Source: Pseudoalteromonas arctica
Lineage (GTDB): Bacteria; Pseudomonadota; Gammaproteobacteria; Enterobacterales; Alteromonadaceae
Reading direction: 5' to 3'
Length of the DNA stretch: 44,280 nucleotides
Assembly: GCF_012927645.1 (NCBI RefSeq)
Contig: NZ_JABBMT010000029.1
Span: forward strand, 1-44,280
Shown: one piece after another, positions 18,808-28,685 of the stretch
Layout: the number at the start of each line of letters is the position of its first letter
How positions within the stretch are numbered: position 1 is the first letter of the stretch
Notes under the pieces: model-generated
The model's input: only the letters and a program-made list of their open reading frames with translations
Databases searched by the model: none
What the model was told of the DNA's origin: nothing
Made by a program: the position numbers and the translations under genes

Positions 18808-20630
18808 ACGATGAGTTATTAAAATATTATAATCGTGAATTAGCATTTGTACGCCACTTAGGTAAAGATTTTTCAGAAAAATATCCAAAAGTAGCGGGTC
18901 GTCTAAAACTGAGTGAAGACCATATTGAAGACCCGCATGTGTCTCGTTTAATTGAGTCTTTTGCTTTTCTTACAGCCAACATTAGACAAAAGTTAGACGA
19001 TAGTTTCCCTGAATTAACGGACGCTTTATTAGGGCAAATGTTGCCAGATTACCAAGCGCCAATCCCTTCAATGTCGATAGTTAAGTTAGAAGCAGAAAAC
19101 TTGTCTACCAGCGGTGTTGTTATTCCAAGAGCAACTGAAGTGGAAACGAACGTAGAGTCGATGAAGCAATGTAAGTTTCAAACGTGCTACAAAACTTATT
19201 TATGGCCAGTAGAAATTGCCCACGCTCAGTTTGATAATAGTCCATTTGTAGCACCTAAACCTCGCTGGCATGAACGAGCAAAATCAATCTTTAAACTTGA
19301 AGTGGTAGGCGAATATAAAGGTGTCTCACTGGCTGAAACAGGGCTTGAAAATTTAAGAGTTTTTATCAATGGTCAATGGCACCATACATTAAAAGTATAC
19401 GAACTACTTTTTAAACACGCAATTGGCATTGCAATTGATAATGGTGAAGAAGGAATTAAGTATTTATCCAAAAATCAACTCAAAGCGGTTGGTTTTGAAC
19501 AGGACGAAGCTGTGGTTCCTTACTCACAACGCTCATCTGCAGGCTATCGTCTTTTGGTTGAAAACTTTACTTTTCCTGAAAAATTTCGCTTTTTTGAAAT
19601 CGAAGGCATAGCCTCTTCGTTACCAAAGAAGTCAAACAGCTGCGAAATTTATATTTACCTTGATACGGAGTCGAGTGAACTTGAAAAGCAAGTAGATAAA
19701 AACATGTTCTTGCTTGGTTGCACTCCAATTATTAATTTGTTCGAACAAGAGTTAGAGCCTATCCGTCCACAAATAAGTGAATATGAATATCAACTAGCGC
19801 CCCGTTATATGGATTCTGAAATATCTGAAGTTATTGCTATTTCAGAAGTTATTGCCTTTGATCATAAAGGTAATAAACAAATTGTCTCGCCCTTTTATGG
19901 ACAAACACACCCCAAATACCATGGTCATGATGATTTGTTTTGGCATATTCGTCGAGAAACGGCCTCGTGGGCAGGAGGGTATGTCGAGTCCGGCACAGAA
20001 ACCTTTATGTCGTTAGTTGATGCTACTTTTGAAAATAGTGCTTTGGAGTATGGAGAAGGCAATTCTGTTTTAACAGTAAGAGCAAAATGCAGTAATAGAA
20101 ATTTACCTGCCAGTATGCCATTTGGCGATGATGAGTTAGGTTTATTGATGCCTGAACGTGGCGATGTTATTAAAAAAATTCGCTGTTTAACACCTTTTAC
20201 TCATTCTGTACGGCCCATTTTAGCAGATGCAACCCGATGGCAATTAGTTAATCATTTAACTTTAGATACCTTCAGCGGTGATGACGCATGTAGCAAACTA
20301 AAAGAAATTCTTCGTCTTTATGATTTTAGGGCCACACCACAAAGCAAAGGAATGATTGATAATATCTATCGAGTCAAGATAGAGGCTTCGACAGCACGAG
20401 TTGTACAGCAGGGTCGTGTGAGTTTTGCTACGGGTAGCGAAATTGAAATTACATTTGCCAATGATGATTACTCTGGCAGTGGTATGTTTTTCTTTGCCGC
20501 AATTTTAGATCATTTTTTCGCTCAGTTCGCTGCAATTAATAGCTATACACGCCTTAGTTTGAGGCTAAAAGAGCAAGAACAAATTTATTATCAATGGCCT
20601 GCTCGTGTGGGAGAGACACCACTTTTATGA
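18804..20630 (+). CDS. tssF: T6SS baseplate protein TssF
   Basis: A 608-residue TssF (VasA/ImpG). It opens with LLKYYNRELAFVRHLGKDFSEKYPKVAGRL and continues VSRLIESFAFLTANIRQKLDD, the family signature. Later YQLAPRYMDSEISEV and FFAAILDHFFAQFAAINSY also fit. Two TssF and one TssG copies form the baseplate wedge with TssE. It overlaps tssE and tssG by 4 bases each, so the three are translationally coupled. Residue 335 onward has a short duplicated phrase (SEVIAISEVIAF), probably local slippage. Confidence 0.95.
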   Translation: MNDELLKYYNRELAFVRHLGKDFSEKYPKVAGRLKLSEDHIEDPHVSRLIESFAFLTANIRQKLDDSFPELTDALLGQMLPDYQAPIPSMSIVKLEAENLSTSGVVIPRATEVETNVESMKQCKFQTCYKTYLWPVEIAHAQFDNSPFVAPKPRWHERAKSIFKLEVVGEYKGVSLAETGLENLRVFINGQWHHTLKVYELLFKHAIGIAIDNGEEGIKYLSKNQLKAVGFEQDEAVVPYSQRSSAGYRLLVENFTFPEKFRFFEIEGIASSLPKKSNSCEIYIYLDTESSELEKQVDKNMFLLGCTPIINLFEQELEPIRPQISEYEYQLAPRYMDSEISEVIAISEVIAFDHKGNKQIVSPFYGQTHPKYHGHDDLFWHIRRETASWAGGYVESGTETFMSLVDATFENSALEYGEGNSVLTVRAKCSNRNLPASMPFGDDELGLLMPERGDVIKKIRCLTPFTHSVRPILADATRWQLVNHLTLDTFSGDDACSKLKEILRLYDFRATPQSKGMIDNIYRVKIEASTARVVQQGRVSFATGSEIEITFANDDYSGSGMFFFAAILDHFFAQFAAINSYTRLSLRLKEQEQIYYQWPARVGETPLL

Positions 20631-21616
20631 TCAAGCACCTAATTTCACAAGCAGCCCAAACTGATTTTTATAAAGCGGTTTTTATAGTTGAAAACCAACT
20701 TAAAAAAAGAGGTTTAGAACATCGCCATGTGGGTTTCGATAGTAGCCCTAAGCTTGAGCTCATAAAGTTCACGGCCATGCAAAAGTTTGGTTATCCAGGA
20801 AATGCAATTACCAAGCTTGAAGAAATTGGCTTTGAAGATGGCTTACATAAAGTGCATATGCAAGTCTCGTTTATGGGTTTAACCGGTTGTTCTGGCGCGT
20901 TACCTCAGTTTTATAGTGAGTTGGTAATGCAGCGTTTACGCTATAAAGATACCACGATGCGTGATTTTTATGACATGTTTAATCACCGTTTAGTCTCTTT
21001 GTATTACCGTGCATGGAAAAAATATAAGCCGTCGCTTAATCATACCAACAGTGCTCGAAAGAAAGATCCCTATACACAAATTTTAGGCTTGTTGAGTGGT
21101 GGTTATAATGAGCATCAACTTTATTTTGCCGGTTTGTATAGTCGAAAAATTAGAAACGTATTTGATTTGAAGAATATTTTAGCATCATATTTAGATTGCC
21201 AAGTCACCATTAAGCAAATGGTTGGCCAATGGCACAATTTAGATGCGCAAGAGCAAACGTGTTTAGCGAGTCAAGCGCTATATGAAGGCCAACATGCTCG
21301 CTTAGGCATAGATACAATGCTGGGTAAAAAAGTATGGGATACATCGTCGAACATTGAAGTAAATATTGCTACAGATGATCCACAGAAGGCCAAATTATTA
21401 CTACCAAATGGAACGTTATTCAAATTAGCTAACAAAATTATTAAAGATTATGTGGGTAATGCCATTAATTTTCGTTTAGTCATTGAGTCGCACTTTGCAA
21501 GCTTAGGTTCTGTATCGCTAGCACAGAGTAATTGCAAGCTTGGAGCGAATAGTTTCTTAGCGGTAGCGCATGAAAAATTAAAATCAAACCCTACTAAGTT
21601 ATCGTTTAAGGGATAA
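20627..21616 (+). CDS. tssG: T6SS baseplate protein TssG
   Basis: A 329-residue TssG (VasB/ImpH). Family stretches are HRHVGFDSSPKLELIKF, VSFMGLTGCSGALPQFYSELV and RDFYDMFNHRLVSLYYRAWKKYK; the C terminus carries the typical LGxDTMLG segment (ARLGIDTMLGKKVWD). I place the start at ATG 20627, which overlaps the tssF stop as ATGA, rather than at an upstream in-frame start inside tssF that would add 11 residues without family resemblance. It is followed by tssH 22 bases downstream. Confidence 0.94.
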   Translation: MIKHLISQAAQTDFYKAVFIVENQLKKRGLEHRHVGFDSSPKLELIKFTAMQKFGYPGNAITKLEEIGFEDGLHKVHMQVSFMGLTGCSGALPQFYSELVMQRLRYKDTTMRDFYDMFNHRLVSLYYRAWKKYKPSLNHTNSARKKDPYTQILGLLSGGYNEHQLYFAGLYSRKIRNVFDLKNILASYLDCQVTIKQMVGQWHNLDAQEQTCLASQALYEGQHARLGIDTMLGKKVWDTSSNIEVNIATDDPQKAKLLLPNGTLFKLANKIIKDYVGNAINFRLVIESHFASLGSVSLAQSNCKLGANSFLAVAHEKLKSNPTKLSFKG

Positions 21617-21638
21617 TTAAAATTAAAAGGAACAGAGT

Positions 21639-24245
21639 ATGTCTTCGATGACACTAAATAAATTAGTTGAAAAACTGAGTCCCGATTGCAGAAAAAGCCT
21701 TGAAGCGGCTGTTGCAATTTGTAATAGCCGTAGCCATTTTACGGTTGAACTTGAGCATTGGTTACTAGCCATGGTCGAGCAACAGCTTGATGATGTTAGG
21801 CTTATTTTTGGTTCATTTGATATCGATATAGAGCAAGTGAAGCAGGATTTAAATCAGTCGTTGGAATCTTTCAAAACAGGGAGTCAGTCTTCGCCTAGTT
21901 TATCTGTGCATGTAACTAGTTTATTAAGACAATCATGGTTAAGCACCAGTATTGAGTTTACCGATCAGCAAATTCGCAGTGCATACGTTATTTATACACT
22001 AACGAAAGACGACACTTTATCTAGTTTAGTTACTCGCTGTAGTAAGCTATTTAATAAAATTGATCCAGGCCAGCTATTACATGCTTGGCCTGAAATAGTG
22101 GCGCAATCACAGGAGCGAAATTACGCAGCCCAAAATGCGACAGCTGCGCAAGCAAATATGAATTCTAAGACACCAAACCTTGAACAGTTTACAGTTGATC
22201 TCACAGCACAAGCACGCGAAGGTAAAATAGATCCTATTTTAGGGCGTGATTTTGAAATTAGACAAATGATCGACATTTTAACTCGACGGCGTCAAAACAA
22301 CCCGATTTTAACCGGTGAAGCTGGGGTTGGTAAAACAGCTGTTGTGGAAGGTTTAGCACTTAGAATTGCGCAAAAAGATGTACCAGCTGTGCTGCAAAAT
22401 GTAATAATTCATAGCTTGGACTTGGCGCTCTTACAAGCCGGTGCAGGTATGAAAGGTGAGTTTGAGAATCGCTTAAAATCATTAATCAACGAAGTTAAGA
22501 ACTCAGCTGATCCCGTTATCTTATTTATCGATGAAGCACATACAATGATCGGTAGTGGTGGACAAGCAGGCCAAAACGACGCTGCGAATTTATTAAAACC
22601 AGCACTAGCACGTGGTGAATTACGTACAATTGCTGCAACCACCTGGGCAGAATATAAAAAGTTTTTTGAAAAAGACGCCGCACTGGCCCGCCGTTTTCAG
22701 GTTGTTAAAGTAGAAGAGCCAACCCCGGAAAAAGCAGTTGCGATGTTACGAGGTTTAGTTCCTGTGATGGAGCGCCATCATAAAGTATTTATTTCCGAGC
22801 AGGCGCTGGAAAGTGCTGTTCATCTTTCGCATCGATATATCACCGCACGACAACTACCAGATAAAGCCGTTGCACTTTTGGATACGGCTTGCGCCCGCGT
22901 TGCCATGAGCCAAGCATCTACACCTAACACGATAGAACAGTTAGTAAATCGTCTGAGTGTGATTGAAACGCAAATTAAAATGTTAAATCGTGAGCAAAAA
23001 ACGGGCTTAGATCATTCGCAGCAGTTAGATGATTTAAAAGCCGAGCTTATTAGTATTGACCAGCAATTACAGCCGCTCAATGAACAATTTAAACTCGAGA
23101 AAGAAATTGTTTCAGAGTTAAATCAGGCGCTTGAACTTGTTAACACACAAGAGCAAGAAGCCTCTCAAGAAATGCTTGAGTCACTAAAGCTCAGTAAAGA
23201 AAAGCTCGCCACGTTTGAGCAAAATATGGTGCACTGGCAGGTAAGTGAAGAGCTTATTGCACAAGTGATTTCAGACTGGACGGGTATCCCAGTTGGTAAA
23301 ATGCATGAAGATGAAATTCACGGTATTTTAAACTTAGCGTCACACATGAAACAGCGTGTGGTTGGTCAAGATCATGCGCTTGAACTTATGGCTAAAGTAG
23401 TGCAAACATCACGAGCTCAGCTTGCCGATGAAAGTCGTCCTAATGGGATATTTATGCTTGCCGGCCCAAGTGGGGTAGGTAAAACAGAGACGGCTTTATC
23501 ACTAGCGCAGGAAGTATATGGTAGTGAAGAAAATGTCACCGTGATCAATATGTCTGAATTTAAAGAAGAGCATAAAGTTTCATTATTATTAGGCTCGCCT
23601 CCTGGGTATGTTGGCTATGGTGAGGGGGGAATTTTAACTGAAGCAGTGAGAAGAAAACCTTATAGTGTGGTGCTGTTAGACGAAATGGAAAAAGCCCACC
23701 CTAGTGTGCAAGATATCTTCTATCAAGTGTTTGATAAAGGTACTATCAAAGATGGCGAAGGCCGTGATATTGATTTTAAGAACACCATTATCATTATGAC
23801 CTCAAATGTGGGCACAGATACCATCATGAGCCTATTTGAAGACGAAGAAAGTAAGCCAAGTATAAAAGGATTATCAAAGGCTCTACAAGATGATTTACTT
23901 ACTGCTTTCAAACCTGCATTTTTAGGCCGTATTAATGTAATTCCTTATATTCCATTAAGTGATGAGATCCTTACTGAAATTGCAGCGATTCAATTGACTA
24001 AAATAATCAAGCGAGTAGATAAAAATTATAATGCTGAGTTGACTTATAATGATGATGTTATTGATTATATTGTTGAAAACTGCCAAAATGCAGGGTCAGG
24101 CGCTAGAAATATTCATACAATATTACAAAATAAAGTGTTGCCAATGCTTTCAGAAGTACTACTTTTCAGTATGATAGAAAATACCGAAATACATAATATA
24201 TTACTGAAAGTTAAAGATAATGAATTTGAGCTTAATGTTAATTAA
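21639..24245 (+). CDS. tssH: T6SS sheath-disassembly ATPase TssH (ClpV)
   Basis: An 868-residue AAA+ unfoldase of the ClpV class. The ClpN domain (about 1-150) is followed by D1 with Walker [10 protein letters not shown] (near 226), a coiled-coil middle domain (about 420-530) and D2 with Walker [10 protein letters not shown] (near 609) and Walker [11 protein letters not shown]. It recycles contracted TssBC sheath. Length is normal for ClpV. AAGGA precedes the ATG. It ends the second block; a 239-base leader separates it from hcp. Confidence 0.96.
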   Translation: MSSMTLNKLVEKLSPDCRKSLEAAVAICNSRSHFTVELEHWLLAMVEQQLDDVRLIFGSFDIDIEQVKQDLNQSLESFKTGSQSSPSLSVHVTSLLRQSWLSTSIEFTDQQIRSAYVIYTLTKDDTLSSLVTRCSKLFNKIDPGQLLHAWPEIVAQSQERNYAAQNATAAQANMNSKTPNLEQFTVDLTAQAREGKIDPILGRDFEIRQMIDILTRRRQNNPILTGEAGVGKTAVVEGLALRIAQKDVPAVLQNVIIHSLDLALLQAGAGMKGEFENRLKSLINEVKNSADPVILFIDEAHTMIGSGGQAGQNDAANLLKPALARGELRTIAATTWAEYKKFFEKDAALARRFQVVKVEEPTPEKAVAMLRGLVPVMERHHKVFISEQALESAVHLSHRYITARQLPDKAVALLDTACARVAMSQASTPNTIEQLVNRLSVIETQIKMLNREQKTGLDHSQQLDDLKAELISIDQQLQPLNEQFKLEKEIVSELNQALELVNTQEQEASQEMLESLKLSKEKLATFEQNMVHWQVSEELIAQVISDWTGIPVGKMHEDEIHGILNLASHMKQRVVGQDHALELMAKVVQTSRAQLADESRPNGIFMLAGPSGVGKTETALSLAQEVYGSEENVTVINMSEFKEEHKVSLLLGSPPGYVGYGEGGILTEAVRRKPYSVVLLDEMEKAHPSVQDIFYQVFDKGTIKDGEGRDIDFKNTIIIMTSNVGTDTIMSLFEDEESKPSIKGLSKALQDDLLTAFKPAFLGRINVIPYIPLSDEILTEIAAIQLTKIIKRVDKNYNAELTYNDDVIDYIVENCQNAGSGARNIHTILQNKVLPMLSEVLLFSMIENTEIHNILLKVKDNEFELNVN

Positions 24246-24275
24246 AAATAATTTAATAAATAATGGGTAATAAGG

Positions 24276-24304
24276 TTGTTTATTAAATTTTATGGCATTA
24301 TAAT
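24276..24304 (+). promoter_or_regulatory. Candidate hcp promoter and long leader
   Basis: A perfect -10 TATAAT (24299-24304) lies 17 bases after TTGTTT (24276-24281), a weak -35. Transcription would begin near 24311 and give a 5' leader of about 170 bases before hcp. The leader holds an inverted repeat, GAAAAGG (24357-24363) with CCTTTTC (24374-24380), and GGAAGTTTT nearby. A separate strong promoter for hcp is expected because the protein is needed in large amounts; usage is inferred. Confidence 0.45.
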
Positions 24305-24484
24305 TTTGGTGCCTTAAAGCACTACATGGAATTTTGAGACATTGTCTTCGTCTAAGGAAAAGGATTTTTAGGGCCTTTTCATTGCAGTATTAGAGATAAT
24401 GATTTCAAAGGAAGTTTTGGGAAACCAAAGAAAAGAATCCAAGCTAAATGGATAACATTGTTTAATAAAAAGGAGCATTATCAA

Positions 24485-24964
24485 ATGCAAGCAAATACAT
24501 ATTTAAAGTACGGTTCAATCAAAGGCGAAACAACAGCGGAGTCTTTTAAAGATTTAATTACAGTATTATCTTTAGATTGGAACGTAAGTCGTGAAATTAG
24601 TGCCGCGACTGGTACAGCGATGGACCGTGAGTCAAGCTCTACTCGTCTTGGTGACGTAACAATTACTAAACTTCAAGATAAAGCATCTCCGGATCTTTTC
24701 AAAGAAGCAACAATTGGTAAAGGTCTTCCAGCTATTTTCCATATCACTAAGCAAGGTGATAAAGTTGAAGAAATCATGAAAATCGAACTTACAGATGCAA
24801 TGATTTCTAGTTATTCAGTATCGGTACAAAACGATCGTCCGATCGAAACAATCACTATCAGCTATACAGAAATGATGATGACTGTTACTCCTACTGACGA
24901 CAAAAATAACATTACTGCTCCACTTGTATATGGTTACAGCGGTGTTAAAGGTCAACAAATGTAA
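24485..24964 (+). CDS. hcp: T6SS inner-tube protein Hcp (TssD)
   Basis: A 159-residue Hcp. The N terminus NTYLKYGSIKGE, then DLFKEATIGKGLP, KIELTDAMISSYSVS and ETITISYTEM are family features. It forms hexameric rings that stack into the tube propelled by the sheath and can carry small effectors. I chose ATG 24485 because AAGGAG sits at 24470-24475; the frame is also open to a TTG at 24458 that would add nine residues and bypass that site. Its codons look more uniform than its neighbours, consistent with high expression. A strong terminator follows at once. Confidence 0.96.
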   Translation: MQANTYLKYGSIKGETTAESFKDLITVLSLDWNVSREISAATGTAMDRESSSTRLGDVTITKLQDKASPDLFKEATIGKGLPAIFHITKQGDKVEEIMKIELTDAMISSYSVSVQNDRPIETITISYTEMMMTVTPTDDKNNITAPLVYGYSGVKGQQM

Positions 24965-24983
24965 TATTTGTTGTCTAATAATG

Positions 24984-25011
24984 GCTCTGGGCTTTGCTCA
25001 GAGCTTTTTTT
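24984..25011 (+). terminator. Intrinsic terminator between hcp and vgrG
   Basis: A nine-pair stem (GCTCTGGGC with GCTCAGAGC, one G-U pair), a TTT loop and seven T residues form a textbook intrinsic terminator starting 20 bases after the hcp stop. It should keep hcp mRNA abundant while only part of transcription reaches vgrG, which starts 27 bases later. Confidence 0.9.
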
Positions 25012-25037
25012 GATCTTTAGGATGGGAAAAGCAAGGA

Positions 25038-26939
25038 ATGCAAAAAGCTACACAAGATAAAAACGTAATTCAAATAAGCACCCCTGCTGGTAAAGATACC
25101 CTTTATTTAACTCGTTTTGTTGCCCAAGAGGCAATGTCTGACTTATTTGTAATGTCAGCTAACATGTACACAGTTGGCAAGCAAATAGCGCATGAAGACT
25201 TAGTCGGTAAACCCGTATCTATTAAAGTAAGAAATGCAGATGGTGGTGGTGAGCGTTATTATCACGGTATTGTTAGTCATCTTGTGTCGAACGGCAGCCG
25301 TACAGCTGATGTTGACGAACAAAAAAATTATATCGATTATCAGGCTACGATTGTTCCATTTGCAGCTTCAATGCGAAATCGTAAGAACAGCCGTATCTAT
25401 CAAAAGAAAACAGTTCAAGATATTTTTGCTGATTTATTTGGTCAGCATAATGTCGCCTTTTCAGATAAAACCAGCAAAACTTACCCAAAATACGAATACT
25501 GTGTTCAGTATCAAGAATCTGATTTTGATTTTATTCAGCGCTTACTGCAGCAAGAAGGCATTTTTTATTTTTTCGAGCATAGTAATAGTGCACACACACT
25601 TGTTTTAGCTGATGATATTACTGCTTATGAAGTCTGTGATGAAAGTAAAGTTGTGTATTCAACAGGCCACTTAAGCGCATCGCATATTTCACGTTGGCAA
25701 GGAGGCTTAAGCCTTGCGCCTGGTAGTTTTAAGCGTGTTGGTTATGATTTTAAACAACCATCGAGATACCCCGATGGTGAGCAAGCTAATCCAGAGTTAC
25801 CAACCCAATCAGTCTCTGAAGTGTTCGAATATACAGGTGAAGCAGAGTGTCACCCTCGGGCTGCAAATTTAGCTTCAGTGCAATTAGAGTCGCTACAACG
25901 CGATATGAAACTCTCAAGTGGCCGCAGCGATTGTCGCTCTTTTACTGTTGGTAAATTATTTAGTTTTAAAAAGCACGAAGATCCGAGATTAGAAGGTAAA
26001 ACATTCGTTATTACCTCGATGATGACATCAATCACAGTGCCAAATCAGTCCGGTGCACTGCAGGCAAGTGCAGAAGAAGTGTATTCAAACCATTTTGAAT
26101 GTGTACCAAAAGAAATTCCATACAGAGCACAAGTTAATAAGAAAAAGCCTGTAATAAATGGGGTGCAGACTGCAATTGTTACTGGCGATAGCGCTGATGA
26201 AATCATGATTGACCAGTATGGTCGTGTGAAAGTACAATTTGATTGGGATCGCGAAGGTAAAAAAGATTCCAAAAGTTCATGTTGGATCCGTGTTGCCCAA
26301 AACTGGGCTGGCAAGAAGTGGGGCGCATTTTTCTTCCCCCGTGTAGGGCAAGAAGTGTTGGTTGATTTTATAAATGGCGACCCTGATCAGCCAATAATAA
26401 GTGGCGCTATTTATAATGCGGATTTAATGCCTCCTTATGCGCTACCCGCTGAGAAAACACAAAGTGGTATTAAAACACGTTCAACCAAAGAAGGCGGTGC
26501 CGATAACTTTAACGAACTGCGTTTTGAAGACAAAAAGGGCAGTGAGCTTGTTTATATACAGGCGGAAAAAGATAAACAGCTGTACGTTAAAAACGACCAA
26601 AATGACAAAACGGATAACGATCATAATGTTGAAATTGGTAATGACAATAAGGTGCTTATTGGTAATGACCGAACAGTAGACGTTGGCAATAACGATACCT
26701 TAAATGTAAAAACTAATCGTGTTAGTGATATTGGTGATAACGATACACTCAAAGTTGGCAAAACATTAAATATTGAAGCGGGCGATGAAATTGTTATAAA
26801 AACCGGTTCTGCGCAAATAAAAATGAGCAGCAGCGGTAATATTACAATCGAAGGCACCAATATAGATATTAAAGGCAGTAATATCAAAGTTGATGGCAGT
26901 GCTATTACATTGTCTGCTGGCATGATTAAGTTAAATTAG
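25038..26939 (+). CDS. vgrG: T6SS spike protein VgrG (TssI)
   Basis: A 633-residue VgrG. The gp27-like base runs to about residue 350 (QYQESDFDFIQRLLQQEGIFYFFEH is typical). The gp5-like OB domain follows (DQYGRVKVQFDWDREGK, SSCWIRVAQNWAG, FFPRVGQEVLVDFINGDPD). The C-terminal beta-helix (about 510-633) shows repeating short strands such as VEIGNDNKVLIGNDRTVDVG. There is no extra effector domain, so cargo is likely carried by the PAAR and Rhs proteins encoded next. It starts 27 bases after the terminator and ends 8 bases before a small unknown gene. Confidence 0.96.
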   Translation: MQKATQDKNVIQISTPAGKDTLYLTRFVAQEAMSDLFVMSANMYTVGKQIAHEDLVGKPVSIKVRNADGGGERYYHGIVSHLVSNGSRTADVDEQKNYIDYQATIVPFAASMRNRKNSRIYQKKTVQDIFADLFGQHNVAFSDKTSKTYPKYEYCVQYQESDFDFIQRLLQQEGIFYFFEHSNSAHTLVLADDITAYEVCDESKVVYSTGHLSASHISRWQGGLSLAPGSFKRVGYDFKQPSRYPDGEQANPELPTQSVSEVFEYTGEAECHPRAANLASVQLESLQRDMKLSSGRSDCRSFTVGKLFSFKKHEDPRLEGKTFVITSMMTSITVPNQSGALQASAEEVYSNHFECVPKEIPYRAQVNKKKPVINGVQTAIVTGDSADEIMIDQYGRVKVQFDWDREGKKDSKSSCWIRVAQNWAGKKWGAFFFPRVGQEVLVDFINGDPDQPIISGAIYNADLMPPYALPAEKTQSGIKTRSTKEGGADNFNELRFEDKKGSELVYIQAEKDKQLYVKNDQNDKTDNDHNVEIGNDNKVLIGNDRTVDVGNNDTLNVKTNRVSDIGDNDTLKVGKTLNIEAGDEIVIKTGSAQIKMSSSGNITIEGTNIDIKGSNIKVDGSAITLSAGMIKLN

Positions 26940-26946
26940 TGAAAAT

Positions 26947-27303
26947 ATGGAAATAATCCACGGCTTTAAATCAGGAGTTAGAAGCGGAATAAGCAATAAT
27001 GGGCATGTTGTATATTGCCGCTATGGTCTACCTCATTTAATTTGTTTACCAATAAATAGACCGGATGATCCACTGCTTAACCCTGCGTTAAGTCATTTAA
27101 AAGCATTAAATGGTTATTACGCAAAGCAGTTTTTTGTTAATTTACATCCAGCTTTAAATGGTGCTGATATAGTATCTGTTTTATATCAGTATGTAATGCA
27201 AAGTTCGGTTGCACTTGCTGATTATAATCAAGCTGAGTTAATAGAGCTGTTATCTATTTTAACTTCACAAAGTAAACTGTTAATTATTCCTTTATTTGAA
27301 TAA
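26947..27303 (+). CDS. Unknown 118-residue protein in the vgrG-PAAR operon
   Basis: I do not recognise this protein. It is soluble-looking, has no signal peptide or membrane helix, begins MEIIHGFKSGVRSGISNNG and ends with a helical LIELLSILTSQSKLLIIPLFE-like tail. It starts 8 bases after the vgrG stop and ends 60 bases before PAAR. Its place between spike and tip genes suggests an accessory or loading protein for the VgrG-PAAR-Rhs complex, but no sequence feature proves that. No clear ribosome site is present, which fits coupling to vgrG. Confidence 0.7.
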   Translation: MEIIHGFKSGVRSGISNNGHVVYCRYGLPHLICLPINRPDDPLLNPALSHLKALNGYYAKQFFVNLHPALNGADIVSVLYQYVMQSSVALADYNQAELIELLSILTSQSKLLIIPLFE

Positions 27304-27363
27304 CACAGTACTGTAAATGCGAATAATGCTGTTGTATAAGTATTAATAAGACAAGGAGTCATA

Positions 27364-27654
27364 ATGGGTAAGCCCGCCGCTACAATTGGTCACATGCACG
27401 TTTGTCCTAAAACTACAGGAACAGTTCCTCATGTTGGGGGTCCTGTGGTTGCTGGCTCTGGCAACGTCTTAATTGGTGGTATGCCAGCTGCGCGTAAAGG
27501 CGATATGTTGGTATGTATTGGCCCTCCGGATAGTATTAAATCAGGATCAGGAAGCGTTAAAATTAATGGCAAGCCAGCAGCTAGAATGGGCGATGATAGC
27601 TCACATGGTGGAAAAATTGTTATTGGTAATCCTACTGTATTGATCGGTGGCTGA
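27364..27654 (+). CDS. PAAR-repeat spike-tip protein
   Basis: A 96-residue stand-alone PAAR protein. It has GKPAATIGHMHVCP at the start, PHVGGPVVAGSGNVLIGGMPAARKGDMLVCIGPPD in the middle and GKPAARMGDDSSHGG near the end. The His and Cys residues in the HMHVCP, DMLVC and DSSHGG segments are those that bind the tip metal in this family. It sharpens the VgrG spike. AAGGAG lies 6 bases before the ATG. The downstream Rhs protein has no PAAR of its own, so this gene probably supplies the link between VgrG and Rhs. Confidence 0.95.
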   Translation: MGKPAATIGHMHVCPKTTGTVPHVGGPVVAGSGNVLIGGMPAARKGDMLVCIGPPDSIKSGSGSVKINGKPAARMGDDSSHGGKIVIGNPTVLIGG

Positions 27655-27656
27655 TT

Positions 27657-28685
27657 TTGTTATCTATCTATTTAAGTGATCATCAAGCGCAGCTTATGAA
27701 AATTAGCAATGCACAGCGCTGCCCGTTTACTTCTGTAGGTTATGTTAAAACACAACAACAGCGGCTATTAGAGTCATGTTGGCTAACAGCTAAAAAAAAG
27801 CAAGTTGTGCAACGATTTACTCAGCCAAATTTAGAGCAACTCGTTTCGTTATTGAATGATGATATAAGCCCAGATCTAATCTCACAAGCATGTATCGAGA
27901 TCATGGCTAATTTACCACAAAATATTAACCTAGCTTTTATTAATAATTTGCTTAAAGAGCCTGGCTTACAAAGTGTTGCAAAGTTAGTTGTACGTAAGGT
28001 GTTATTACAGCAGCATAGCTCTAATTTAATCGCATTAATTGACTTACAAACCTTATATTTTGCTTTTTCGATAAGTAAAAATCCAGCAGATCAAGCCCTT
28101 GTTGAAAGTGAGTTGACGGTCTTTGTAGATAGTCAAGCGGATTTAAAAGACATAGTCACTGGTTTTAATTTTTTGTGCCAAAGTGAGCTTGTTAACTCCC
28201 CGTTAATGTCACTTTTTTTATTGTCTTTATCTTGGGAGCAGGTGAATGCGATTGGCAACTATGCGAGTCGTAATTTGGCTACAGAAGGTGTACTGCAAGT
28301 ATTGTTACAAAGTGGCTTTGTTAAATTACTGCCACTTGTAAATGCATCACTCAATAAAATAGAAAACCCGAGTAGTTTAATTGCCCTAATGAGAAGAATG
28401 TTAGGTGATAAGCTTGATCTGCTCGTTGATTTTGAAACGCAAATAAGAGCGTGCCAGGGTGAGCAGCAAGCATGTGCTGATTTTAAACAGCAGCTACAAC
28501 TAAACTGGCCAAAATATGAGGAACAGTTTGCGTCTTTGCGGTTAATTGCGGGTAATGCCATGACCGCTAAGCTCAATGCAATCGAAATATCAGCAATGGA
28601 TTGCTATAGCCAAGCGGTGTTTAATTTACATCGTTACTATCAACATTTAGCTGCTAAAAAGTTAACTGCAGGTGTACCGGTATGA
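27657..28685 (+). CDS. Unknown 342-residue protein, possible effector-loading factor
   Basis: I do not recognise this family. It is predicted to be cytoplasmic and largely helical, with repeated Leu-rich helices (for example EQLVSLLNDDISPDLISQ and NINLAFINNLLKEPGL) that look HEAT-like or alpha-solenoid-like. It has an early segment NAQRCPFTSVGYV. The first start is TTG at 27657, 3 bases after the PAAR stop, with GGTGG just upstream; ATG 27696 would remove 13 residues. It overlaps the next gene by 4 bases. Position between PAAR, the synthase-fold protein and Rhs suggests a chaperone or adaptor for this effector; this is inference. Confidence 0.7.
   Translation: MLSIYLSDHQAQLMKISNAQRCPFTSVGYVKTQQQRLLESCWLTAKKKQVVQRFTQPNLEQLVSLLNDDISPDLISQACIEIMANLPQNINLAFINNLLKEPGLQSVAKLVVRKVLLQQHSSNLIALIDLQTLYFAFSISKNPADQALVESELTVFVDSQADLKDIVTGFNFLCQSELVNSPLMSLFLLSLSWEQVNAIGNYASRNLATEGVLQVLLQSGFVKLLPLVNASLNKIENPSSLIALMRRMLGDKLDLLVDFETQIRACQGEQQACADFKQQLQLNWPKYEEQFASLRLIAGNAMTAKLNAIEISAMDCYSQAVFNLHRYYQHLAAKKLTAGVPV

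Noticed and set aside
24308..24325. Sigma54 promoter (GG and GC pair) upstream of hcp
   Set aside because: The GG and GC dinucleotides in TTGGTGCCTTAAAGCAC are 9 rather than 10 bases apart and the flanks do not fit TGGCAC/TTGC.
24458..24484. TTG start extending hcp by nine residues
   Set aside because: The AAGGAG at 24470 lies inside this extension and fits ATG 24485; Hcp proteins start close to the beta strand NTYLKYG.
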